Assembly (NCBI RefSeq): GCF_041320275.1
Contig: NZ_CP162023.1
Span: forward strand, 1,054,001 to 1,118,000
Reading direction: 5' to 3'
DNA: 64,000 bases
Source of the DNA: Mumia sp. Pv4-285
Lineage (GTDB): Bacteria; Actinomycetota; Actinomycetes; Propionibacteriales; Nocardioidaceae
Notes under the pieces: model-generated
Told to the model about the DNA's origin: nothing
What the model saw: only the letters and a program-made list of their open reading frames with translations
Database searches by the model: none
Shown here: positions 8,079-14,948 of the stretch, piece by piece
Position numbering within the stretch: position 1 is the stretch's first letter
Layout: the number at the start of each line of letters is the position of its first letter
Made by a program: the position numbers and the translations under genes

Positions 8079-8647
8079 GCTGGCCCCCTCAGGTCGTCGG
8101 TCGCCGCTCGCATGCGGCTGCGGATGCGGGAGACGCGGTTGCGGACGGCCGCGTGCGTGACGCCGACCTCGTCCGCCGCGGCGGCGTACGTGCGGTCGCC
8201 GACGACGCAGAGCTCGAACAGCCGCTGGTCCAACGGAGTGAGGCCGGCGACGCTCTCGCGGACACGCGTGAGCAGGAGATCGGAGACGACGGCGTCGTCG
8301 GGTGCCTGCTCCGGGCTGGGAGCGCTGTCGTCGAGCGGCTCCCAGCGTCGCCGGCTTCGTCGGCGCCGGTGATTGAGCGCGGTGTACTTCGCGGTGGCGA
8401 GGAGCCACGGCAGCACCGAGGTGTCGACGAGTGAGATCTCGCTCCGTCGGCGCCAAGCGGTCACGAAGACGTCTTGGACGACCTCCTCGGCGTCCGAGGC
8501 GTCGCCCACCACGCGAAACGCCTGCCAGTAGACCGGGCGGACGTGGCGTGCGTACAGGTCGCCGAACGCGTCGCGGTCGCCCCGGCGCGTCCGTCTCCAC
8601 AGCAGGCGGTCGTCCGCGTCGTGCTCGAGCGGGAGGTCTGTCGACAT
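8075..8647 (-). CDS. ECF-type RNA polymerase sigma factor
   Basis: The 190-residue protein has the two-domain sigma-70 ECF layout. Region 2 spans roughly residues 25-90 (DAFGDLYARHVRPVYWQAFR, then DAEEVVQDVFVTAW) and region 4 spans roughly 125-180 (LTPLDQRLFELCVV, then TYAAAADEVGVTHAAVRNR, the helix-turn-helix). An acidic linker joins them. The ATG at 8647 has GGAG five bases upstream. It overlaps the DUF4349 gene by ATGA, which points to sigma/anti-sigma pairing. Its target promoters cannot be told from the window. Confidence 0.9.
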   Translation of the reverse strand: MSTDLPLEHDADDRLLWRRTRRGDRDAFGDLYARHVRPVYWQAFRVVGDASDAEEVVQDVFVTAWRRRSEISLVDTSVLPWLLATAKYTALNHRRRRSRRRWEPLDDSAPSPEQAPDDAVVSDLLLTRVRESVAGLTPLDQRLFELCVVGDRTYAAAADEVGVTHAAVRNRVSRIRSRMRAATDDLRGPA

Positions 8648-8723
8648 GGCGCTCCGTTCGGGTCGTCCCTCATCTTCTCCATGTCGTGAGCGCCCTGACC
8701 GTCTCGTCTCCGTTTCGTAACCG

Positions 8724-9146
8724 TTATCCGACCACCACCGTGTTCTGGTTCGCGGCGAGCAGCCAGCGGCCGTCGTCCTTCGTCATCACGTACATCGGCG
8801 ATCCCTCGTACGCCTCGCCGTCTGCCTTCCCGTCGCGTCGCTCGACGCTCTGGCGGACCTTCACGGCAGCCACGTCGGGACGGAGGAAGAGGACGTGGAC
8901 GACCTCGTACGAGCCGACCGTCTCGGTCATCGCGCCGGGGAGCACGGTGCGCGTGAACGCGGCGATCGCGTCGCGACCGACGAGGAGCCGGCCCCCGCCG
9001 GTGGTCCAGATGGCGTCCTCGCGGAACAGCGCCACGAAGGCGTCGACGTTCTCCGTGTTCTGGGCGCGCTCGAGGTCGGCGACGACCGCGGTGACGGCCT
9101 CGATGTCGCGCGTGCGGGTCTGCGGATCTGTCGCTGTGCTGGTCAT
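8724..9146 (-). CDS. SgcJ/EcaC-type SnoaL-like (NTF2-fold) protein
   Basis: A 140-residue NTF2-fold protein of the SgcJ/EcaC family. The motifs are RDIEAVTAVVADLERAQN, DAFVALFREDAIWTTGGGR and a C-terminal WLLAANQNTVV. Many such proteins bind a small hydrophobic ligand in the cone and have no proven reaction. The ATG at 9146 lies six bases after GAGGCT (9158 down to 9153) in a promoter with a 19-bp spacer that holds a SoxR-box-like palindrome, so the gene may be induced by redox-active compounds. ATG 9167 gives a seven-residue longer product and is less likely. Confidence 0.82.
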   Translation of the reverse strand: MTSTATDPQTRTRDIEAVTAVVADLERAQNTENVDAFVALFREDAIWTTGGGRLLVGRDAIAAFTRTVLPGAMTETVGSYEVVHVLFLRPDVAAVKVRQSVERRDGKADGEAYEGSPMYVMTKDDGRWLLAANQNTVVVG

Positions 9147-9152
9147 GCCGCC

Positions 9153-9183
9153 AGCCTCGCGCCTCAAGTCGACTTGAGGTCAA
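9153..9183 (-). promoter_or_regulatory. MerR/SoxR-type promoter with perfect 18-bp palindrome
   Basis: CCTCAAGTCGACTTGAGG at 9162-9179 is a perfect palindrome that differs from the classical SoxR box only in its central bases. On the minus strand TTGACC (9183-9178) and GAGGCT (9158-9153) flank a 19-bp spacer covering most of the palindrome. Long spacers with the operator inside are the hallmark of MerR-family activators. The predicted start point falls at ATG 9146. No soxR gene is in the window. Confidence 0.75.
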
Positions 9184-9244
9184 GGCGTTGCCGCGCAGTC
9201 TGCCACGGCCTGCACGACAGCGGCAGCGATGACAGGCTCGGTCC

Positions 9245-10072
9245 ATGCAGGCTCCGACAACGACCATGACCGACGGCCACGAGCTCCCTCTGCTCGGCCT
9301 CGGTACGTACCCGATGGACGACAGCGAGGCCGCGGAAGCCGTACGAGGTGCTCTCGACGTCGGCTACCGCCTCATCGACACCGCCGCGTCGTACGGCAAC
9401 GAGGCCGGTGTCGGGCAAGGCATCGCCACGAGCGACGTCCCGAGGGACGAGATCGTCGTGACCACGAAGCTGCGCGGCGAGCACCAGGGGTACGAGGCGA
9501 CGCTCCGGGCGTTCGCGCAGTCGCGCGAGCGGCTCGGGCTGGAGTACGTCGACCTCTACCTGATCCACTGGCCGCTTCCGCGGCTCGACCTGTACGTGGA
9601 CTCCTGGAAGGCGATGATCCAGCTGCGCGACGACGGCCTGGTCAACAGCCTCGGCGTCTCCAACTTCACTCCGGAGCAGATCGCGCGGCTGGTCGACGAG
9701 ACCGGCGTCGGCCCCGTCGTGAACCAGATCGAGCTCCACCCCCACTTCGTCCAGGAGAGCATGCGGGCGTACGACGCCGAGCAGGGGATCGTCACCGAAG
9801 GGTGGCAGCCGCTGGCACGCAAGACCGACCTGCTCGCGCAGGCCGACCTTGCCGAGATCGCCGAGCAGCACAGCGTCACCCCGGGGCAGGTCGTGCTGCG
9901 CTGGCACGTCCAGAGCGGCGTCGTTCCGATCCCGAAGTCGAGCAGTCCGCAACGGCAGCGGGAGAACCTCGACGTCTTCGGGTTCACGCTGAGCGAGTCG
10001 GAGATGGCGCGCGTCGCCGACCGGCCGCAGGCGCGCAGCGGCGGAGACCCGGACACGCACGAAGAGTTCTGA
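9245..10072 (+). CDS. Aldo/keto reductase
   Basis: A 275-residue (alpha/beta)8-barrel NADPH-dependent aldo/keto reductase of the 2,5-diketo-D-gluconate reductase group. The catalytic tetrad is visible as Asp45, Tyr50, Lys75 and His108 (DTAASYGNE, TTKLRGE, LIHWP), and the cofactor-binding PIPKSS motif is near the C-terminus. The substrate is not predictable. ATG 9245 is six bases after CAGGCT (9233-9238), consistent with a leaderless message. It is divergent from the SnoaL-like gene and shares with it the intergenic SoxR-box-like palindrome, which lies about 65 bp upstream of this gene. Confidence 0.92.
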   Translation: MQAPTTTMTDGHELPLLGLGTYPMDDSEAAEAVRGALDVGYRLIDTAASYGNEAGVGQGIATSDVPRDEIVVTTKLRGEHQGYEATLRAFAQSRERLGLEYVDLYLIHWPLPRLDLYVDSWKAMIQLRDDGLVNSLGVSNFTPEQIARLVDETGVGPVVNQIELHPHFVQESMRAYDAEQGIVTEGWQPLARKTDLLAQADLAEIAEQHSVTPGQVVLRWHVQSGVVPIPKSSSPQRQRENLDVFGFTLSESEMARVADRPQARSGGDPDTHEEF

Positions 10073-10144
10073 CGTCGCTGTCGATCGGCGTGTGGCTCGT
10101 ACGTCATCACGGTGCCAGGATCGATAACGACGGAAGGTGCACCG

Positions 10145-10522
10145 ATGCTCTACACACTCTTCATCCACAACGCCGACCCGCGCGAGGCCGGGGTCAGCCA
10201 GGAGGACATGGCGCCCGTCGAGGCGGCGTTCGGCCTCTACGCGAAGGAGCTCGACGCCGCAGGGGTCTTCGTGACCACCCAGATCCTCGGGTTCCCCGAG
10301 GCTGCGACGACGGTGACGGTCGTCGACGGCGAGCCCAAGATCCAGGACGGCCCGTTCGCCGACAGCAAGGAGTTCGTCGGCGGCGTGTTCGTGATCGACG
10401 TCCCCGACCTCGATGCCGCGCTGGCGTGGGCGCAGAAGTGCCCGGGCACGATGTACGGCGCGGTGGAGGTGCGGCCCACGACGCTCACCTGGAGCCGTGA
10501 GCGCGAGTGGTACCAGCCCTGA
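10145..10522 (+). CDS. DGPF (YCII-related) domain protein
   Basis: The 125-residue product has the YCII-related fold of DGPF-type proteins: an N-terminal beta-strand MLYTLFIHN and the motif KIQDGPFADSKEFVGGVFV at about residues 59-77 that gives the family its name. The gene ends inside the start of the adjacent ECF42-type sigma factor gene. DGPF/ECF42 pairs are a recognised genomic unit in actinobacteria, though the molecular role of the DGPF protein is unclear. GGAAGG lies nine bases before ATG 10145. Confidence 0.85.
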   Translation: MLYTLFIHNADPREAGVSQEDMAPVEAAFGLYAKELDAAGVFVTTQILGFPEAATTVTVVDGEPKIQDGPFADSKEFVGGVFVIDVPDLDAALAWAQKCPGTMYGAVEVRPTTLTWSREREWYQP

Positions 10523-11763
10523 CGGCGAGCGAGGAGGCCGAGCGTGCGGCGCGGACGTCGTACGGTCGCCTCCTCGCCCTCCTCGCGGCCTCGTCCGGTG
10601 ACATCGCCGCGGCGGAGGACGCGCTCGCGGACGCGTTCGAGCGCGCGCTGGCGACGTGGCCGGAGCGGGGCGTCCCGGCCAACCCGGAGGCATGGTTGCT
10701 CACGGCGGGCCGCAACCGCCTGCGCGACCTCTATCGTTCGGCGGCCTATCGCAGCGCCGCTCCGATGTCCGACGCCGAGGACCGCGCTCTCGGGACCCCC
10801 GGGCCGGTCGGTCGGGCAGAAGGTGACGCGATCCCCGACGAGCGGCTCGCGCTGCTCTTCGTCTGCGCGCACCCGGCGATCGACGCATCGGTTCGTACCC
10901 CGCTCATGCTCCAGACGGTGCTCGGGCTCGACGCACGTCGGATCGCCGAGGCGTACGCGGTGCCGACCAGCGCGATGGCCCAGCGGCTGGTGCGCGCGAA
11001 GCGGCGCATCCGCGACACGCGCATCCCGTTCGTCGTGCCGGAGCGGTCGGAGCTGCCGCATCGCCTGCCGGCCGTCCTGGAGACGGTGTATGGCGCGTAC
11101 GCGATCGACTGGGCCGCTGTGCCGAGCAGCGCCCTGCGGACGTCGGTCGCCGGAGAGGCGCACTACCTGGCCGTCCTGCTCGCCGCGCTCCTGCCGGACG
11201 AGCCCGAGGCGCTGGGGCTCGCCGCACTCGTGTCGTTGTCGCTGGCACGTGCTGGTGCTCGTACCGACGACATCGGCCGGTTCGTCCCGCTCGATGCTCA
11301 GGATCCGTCGCGGTGGGACGCCGAGCTCATCTCCCACGGCGAGCAGCTGCTCCGCACCGCCGCACGGCTCGGCCGCCCGGGGCGGTTCCAGCTCGAGGCG
11401 GCGATCCAGTCGGCGCACTGCGACCGCGCCCGCACCGGACGTACGGACGACGAAGCCCTCCTCCGGCTCCACCGCGCCCTGGTCGCCCTCGCGCCGACCC
11501 TCGGCGCACGGGTGGCGCTGGCCGCAGCGACGGCCCGGGTCGACGGCGCCGGAGCGGGACTCGAGATCCTCGAAGGCCTGGACGAGGACGTGGACCATGA
11601 CGCGGTGCGCAGGTTCCAGCCGGCGTGGGCGCTTCGGGCCCACCTGCTCACCGAGCTCGGCCGCGACGGCGAGGCGGCAGCGGCGTACGCGAAGGCGATC
11701 TCCCTGACCACCGACACGGTGAGCCGTGAGTTCCTTCAGCGCGGTCTCGACGCGCTAGTTTGA
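10507..11763 (+). CDS. ECF42-type RNA polymerase sigma factor with C-terminal extension
   Basis: A 418-residue sigma-70 ECF protein. Region 2 (AEDALADAFERALATWPERG, then NPEAWLLTAGRNRLRD) and region 4 (RIAEAYAVPTSAMAQRLVRAKRRI) occupy the first 175 residues, followed by about 240 residues of helical, tetratricopeptide-like extension typical of ECF42. Members are controlled by this C-terminal domain rather than by an anti-sigma factor and are linked to DGPF genes, as here. GTG 10507 overlaps the upstream gene by 16 bases and has GGAG ten bases before it; a CTG at 10519 would overlap by four but has no clear ribosome-binding site. Confidence 0.9.
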   Translation: MVPALTASEEAERAARTSYGRLLALLAASSGDIAAAEDALADAFERALATWPERGVPANPEAWLLTAGRNRLRDLYRSAAYRSAAPMSDAEDRALGTPGPVGRAEGDAIPDERLALLFVCAHPAIDASVRTPLMLQTVLGLDARRIAEAYAVPTSAMAQRLVRAKRRIRDTRIPFVVPERSELPHRLPAVLETVYGAYAIDWAAVPSSALRTSVAGEAHYLAVLLAALLPDEPEALGLAALVSLSLARAGARTDDIGRFVPLDAQDPSRWDAELISHGEQLLRTAARLGRPGRFQLEAAIQSAHCDRARTGRTDDEALLRLHRALVALAPTLGARVALAAATARVDGAGAGLEILEGLDEDVDHDAVRRFQPAWALRAHLLTELGRDGEAAAAYAKAISLTTDTVSREFLQRGLDALV

Positions 11764-11789
11764 GGGCACCCAGAGCGAAGGAGGGCCCC

Positions 11790-12371
11790 GTGGGCAAGGT
11801 GGTGATGTACGGCTCGGTGTCGGTAGACGGCTTCGTCGCGGACGAGCACGACCAGCCCGGACCGCTGTTCGACTGGTTGACCAGCGGTGACGTCCCGCTG
11901 GACGAGAGCGGCGTGGTGAAGGTGTCGCAATCGTCCTACGACTACACCCGCCCGTACTGGGACCAGATCGGGGTGACAGTCGTCGGCCGACACGTCTTCG
12001 ACCTGACGGACGGCTGGGACGGGAATCCTCCGAGCGGGATCGACCACGTGGTCGTCGTGACGCATCGACCGCAGCCAGCGGACTGGGACCCCGAGGCGCC
12101 CTTCCACTTCGTCGACGGCGTCGAGGCAGCCATGGCCAGGGCGCAAGAGCTTGCGGGTGACCGCATCGTCGAGGTCGCTGCGGGTGACGTCGGTGGCCAG
12201 ATGCTTGCCGCGGGCCTGGTCGACGAGGTGCGCATGGACGTCGTACCCGTCGTCTTCGGGTCCGGCAAGCGCTTCTTCGGGTCGGTCCAAGGACAGCAGC
12301 TGCTGGAGGATCCCGACGTGGTGACTCAGGGGAACCGGGTGCTTCACCTGCGCTGTCGGGTGCGCCGCTGA
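11790..12371 (+). CDS. Dihydrofolate reductase family protein (RibD C-terminal-like)
   Basis: The 193-residue protein has the RibD-C/DHFR-like fold found in many stand-alone reductases. Typical motifs are MYGSVSVDGFVAD at the N-terminus, VVGRHVFDLTDGW, a mid-protein GDVGGQMLAAGLVDE and VPVVFGSGKRFF. It is probably an NAD(P)H-dependent reductase of unknown substrate; the true folate reductase normally has a different length and loop. GTG 11790 has the strong Shine-Dalgarno GAAGGAGGG at 11777-11785. It ends ten bases from the end of the convergent pmt gene. Confidence 0.85.
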   Translation: MGKVVMYGSVSVDGFVADEHDQPGPLFDWLTSGDVPLDESGVVKVSQSSYDYTRPYWDQIGVTVVGRHVFDLTDGWDGNPPSGIDHVVVVTHRPQPADWDPEAPFHFVDGVEAAMARAQELAGDRIVEVAAGDVGGQMLAAGLVDEVRMDVVPVVFGSGKRFFGSVQGQQLLEDPDVVTQGNRVLHLRCRVRR

Positions 12372-12381
12372 GCGATCTCCG

Positions 12382-14046
12382 TCAGATCCAGCGCGAGAAC
12401 CACATGCGCTGCAACCACTCCTCGTGCGTGATGAGCACGTCGGTCCAGATGGGGAAGAACCACGCGAACAACGCGAGCGTCACCGCGACGTACGCCCCGA
12501 GCGCGACCGGCGCCCATCGGCGTCGCCGGCGCGGGCGAGGCCTGCGGAGAAGTCGGCCGACCACCAGGGCGACCGCGGCGCAGGTGAACGGGATGAACGC
12601 CGTCGCGTAAAAGAGGAAGATCGGGCGGTCGTCGTAGGCGAACCACGGAAGCCATGCTGCGAGCACGACGAGCACGAGGATGCCGAACCGCCAGTCGCGG
12701 TCGCGCAACCAGAACCAGCCTGACGCGAGCAGTGCGAGGACGCCGCCCCACCACACCGCCGGGTTTCCGAGGATCAGGACCTGGCGGAGGCAGGTGTCCG
12801 ATCCCGTCGCGGCGCACCCGGCAGTCGAGGCGGCGAGGTCGGTCTGGGCGTCGACGCCGACCGGTCGGTTGAGGACGAGCCAGCCCCACGGGTCCGACTG
12901 GTACGGGTGGGTCTTCCCGGCGAGGTAGTCGCCGGTGTGGAACGAGTAGACCATCTGGTGGTAGTGCCACAGCGACTGGAACGGCTGGATGAGCTCGCCG
13001 AGGAAACCCTTGTCGGACTGGTCCACGTACGAGCCCCAGGGCGGCGCGTCGCCGTAACCCATCCCGAACCGCGCCTCGAACACCTCGTGGTTCACCAGGA
13101 AGCCGGTCCAGGTGATGACGTAGACGACGACCGCAACGAGCACGAGCGAGACGAACGCCGGCAGGCCGTCGGCGAGCATCGACCGCCACCAAGCTCCGCG
13201 TACGCCGATCGCGTTGCGGTCGATCGCGTCGAGGACCCACACGACGACGCCGACGACGGCGAGGACGTACAGGGCACTCCACTTCGTCCCGACAGCGAGC
13301 CCGAAGCACACGCCGGCGGCGAGCCTCCACGGACGCAGCAGGAGCATCCGGACGGGACCGAAACCGGTGATCTGCTCGCTGTGCTCGAAGCGACGTGCCA
13401 GCCGCGTCCGTCCCCAGTCGCGGTCGGCGACCACGCAGGCGAGCGCGCACACCAGCCAGAACGCGAGAAACACGTCGAGCAGCGCCAGCCTCGACATCAC
13501 GAGGTGCACGCCGTCCACGGCGAGCAGCAGGCCGGCGAGGCAACCGAGCGCGGTGGAGCCGCTCATGCGGCGCACCATCCGGGCGAGGACGAGCACCGTG
13601 AGCGCACCCACGACGGCGGCAGAGATGCGCCAGCCGAACGCGTTCATGCCGAACAGGTGCTCGCCGAGCGCGATCATCCACTTGCCGACCTCGGGATGCA
13701 CCACCTGCGTCGGGTCGCCGGTCCACAGCCCGGTCACCTGGCCGGCCTCGACCTTCGGGTTGGCGCCCTCGACCCAGTCCTGTGCGTAGCCGAAGTGCAG
13801 CAGCGACCAGGCGTCCTTGGCGTAGTAGGTCTCGTCGAAGAGGAGGCGAGGCGGGTACTCCAGGCGCCACACCCGCGCCGCGAACGCCAGCAGCATGATC
13901 GCCAACGGACCGAGCCAGCCGGCCAGCCGTGGAGAGTCGGCGATCCGTGAGCGGAAACGCTCGCGCAGCGGGGGCAGCTCGGCGCCGTCGGGCGTACGGC
14001 CCAGGGGCACCACGGCGGCGCGCTCGCGGTCGATGGTCACGGACAC
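12382..14046 (-). CDS. pmt: Dolichyl-phosphate-mannose--protein O-mannosyltransferase (Pmt family)
   Basis: A 554-residue polytopic membrane protein of the GT39 family, which moves mannose from polyprenyl-phosphomannose to Ser/Thr of secreted proteins during Sec export. The catalytic Asp71-Glu72 pair is in LLFDETYYAKDAW, the first extracytoplasmic loop; VVHPEVGKWMIALGEHLFG and GTKWSALYVLAV follow, and about eleven helices are visible. The GTG start at 14046 lies six bases after TAGGGT (14058-14053), so the message is probably leaderless. It is divergent from rsmI by 37 nt, the same arrangement as Rv1002c/Rv1003 in mycobacteria. The secreted proteins in this window with Pro/Thr-rich linkers are candidate substrates. 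Confidence 0.93.
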   Translation of the reverse strand: MSVTIDRERAAVVPLGRTPDGAELPPLRERFRSRIADSPRLAGWLGPLAIMLLAFAARVWRLEYPPRLLFDETYYAKDAWSLLHFGYAQDWVEGANPKVEAGQVTGLWTGDPTQVVHPEVGKWMIALGEHLFGMNAFGWRISAAVVGALTVLVLARMVRRMSGSTALGCLAGLLLAVDGVHLVMSRLALLDVFLAFWLVCALACVVADRDWGRTRLARRFEHSEQITGFGPVRMLLLRPWRLAAGVCFGLAVGTKWSALYVLAVVGVVVWVLDAIDRNAIGVRGAWWRSMLADGLPAFVSLVLVAVVVYVITWTGFLVNHEVFEARFGMGYGDAPPWGSYVDQSDKGFLGELIQPFQSLWHYHQMVYSFHTGDYLAGKTHPYQSDPWGWLVLNRPVGVDAQTDLAASTAGCAATGSDTCLRQVLILGNPAVWWGGVLALLASGWFWLRDRDWRFGILVLVVLAAWLPWFAYDDRPIFLFYATAFIPFTCAAVALVVGRLLRRPRPRRRRRWAPVALGAYVAVTLALFAWFFPIWTDVLITHEEWLQRMWFSRWI

Positions 14047-14052
14047 GCGGCA

Positions 14053-14077
14053 ACCCTAGCGGCCCGCCCCGTACGCT
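14053..14077. promoter_or_regulatory. Face-to-face leaderless promoters of pmt and rsmI
   Basis: TAGGGT on the minus strand (14058-14053) and TACGCT on the plus strand (14072-14077) are 13 bp apart, and each lies six bases before its GTG start (14046 and 14084). The -35 element of either gene would sit on the other gene's -10 box or in its first codons, so initiation in the two directions should be mutually exclusive. Confidence 0.65.
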
Positions 14078-14083
14078 GAACGC

Positions 14084-14911
14084 GTGCTGATCCTCGCCGC
14101 GACGCCCATCGGCAATCCAGCAGATGCCTCGCTGCGCCTGCACCAGCTGCTTGCGGAAGCAGACGTGGTCGCCGCCGAGGACACCCGCCGCCTGCACCGC
14201 CTGGCGTCCGACCTGGACGTCCGCATCGGCGGGCGGATCGTCTCGTACTTCGAGGGCAACGAGTCCCGACGCACGCCGGAGCTGGTCGCCGACCTCGAGG
14301 CCGGCCGGACGGTCGTCCTCGTCACCGACGCCGGGATGCCGAGCGTGTCCGACCCTGGCTACCGCCTCGTCGCCGCCGCGGTCGAGGCTGGACTCGAGGT
14401 GACGGTCGCCCCGGGCCCGTCGGCGGCGCTCGCCGCGCTCGCGCTGTCGGGACTTCCCGTCGACCGCTTCACCTTCGAGGGCTTCCTGCCCCGCAAGACC
14501 GGCGAGCGTGACCGCGCGCTCGCTGCCCTCGCCGAGGAGGGGCGGACGATGGTCTTCTTCGAGTCGCCGCACCGTACGGCCGACGCGCTCGACGCGATGG
14601 CGGCAGCGTTCGGGCCCCAGCGGCGCGGCGCGGTGTGCCGCGAGCTGACCAAGACGTACGAAGAGGTCCGTCGCGGGTCCCTCGAGGACCTCGCGGTGTG
14701 GGCTCGCCCGGACGGCGACGACGAGCGGGTCCGGGGCGAGATCACGATCGTGGTCGACGGCGCGCCAGCCCGCGAGTACGACGAGGCGACCCTGCTCGAG
14801 ATGGTCGCCGCCGGCGAGCGTACGGGCATGTCGCGCAAGGACGCCATCGCCGACGTGGCCCGACGCACCGGCGTGCGCCGTCGCGCGGTGTTCGACCTCG
14901 TGCACCGCTGA
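14084..14911 (+). CDS. rsmI: 16S rRNA (cytidine(1402)-2'-O)-methyltransferase
   Basis: The 275-residue SAM-dependent tetrapyrrole-methylase-fold enzyme 2'-O-methylates C1402 in the 30S decoding centre. Motifs are LILAATPIGNPADASLR at the N-terminus, VVAAEDTRRLHRL, VTDAGMPSVSDPGYRLV, VAPGPSAALAALALSGL and MVFFESPHRTADALDAM, all diagnostic. The C-terminal helix-turn-helix-like GMSRKDAIADVARRTGVRR closes the protein. GTG 14084 follows TACGCT by six bases. A perfect hairpin overlaps its stop codon. Confidence 0.95.
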   Translation: MLILAATPIGNPADASLRLHQLLAEADVVAAEDTRRLHRLASDLDVRIGGRIVSYFEGNESRRTPELVADLEAGRTVVLVTDAGMPSVSDPGYRLVAAAVEAGLEVTVAPGPSAALAALALSGLPVDRFTFEGFLPRKTGERDRALAALAEEGRTMVFFESPHRTADALDAMAAAFGPQRRGAVCRELTKTYEEVRRGSLEDLAVWARPDGDDERVRGEITIVVDGAPAREYDEATLLEMVAAGERTGMSRKDAIADVARRTGVRRRAVFDLVHR

Positions 14912-14941
14912 GTGAGCGAAGTCGCGACTCCGCTCACTCAG
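14908..14941. terminator. Bidirectional terminator between rsmI and the secreted Ig-like gene
   Basis: CTGAGTGAGCG (14908-14918) pairs perfectly with CGCTCACTCAG (14931-14941) across a 12-base loop that contains GTCGCGAC. The stem includes the rsmI stop codon and lies eight bases from the stop of the convergent gene, so it can serve both. Confidence 0.8.
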
Positions 14942-14948
14942 CGGCCGG

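Noticed and set aside
10519-10522. Third CTGA start, for the ECF42 sigma gene
   Set aside because: A GTG at 10507 with GGAG ten bases upstream is available and gives a sensible N-terminus, so a CTG start is not needed here.
12344-14905. 853-codon open frame on the minus strand over pmt and rsmI
   Set aside because: It runs in another frame through two genes with clear family motifs and has low-complexity composition.
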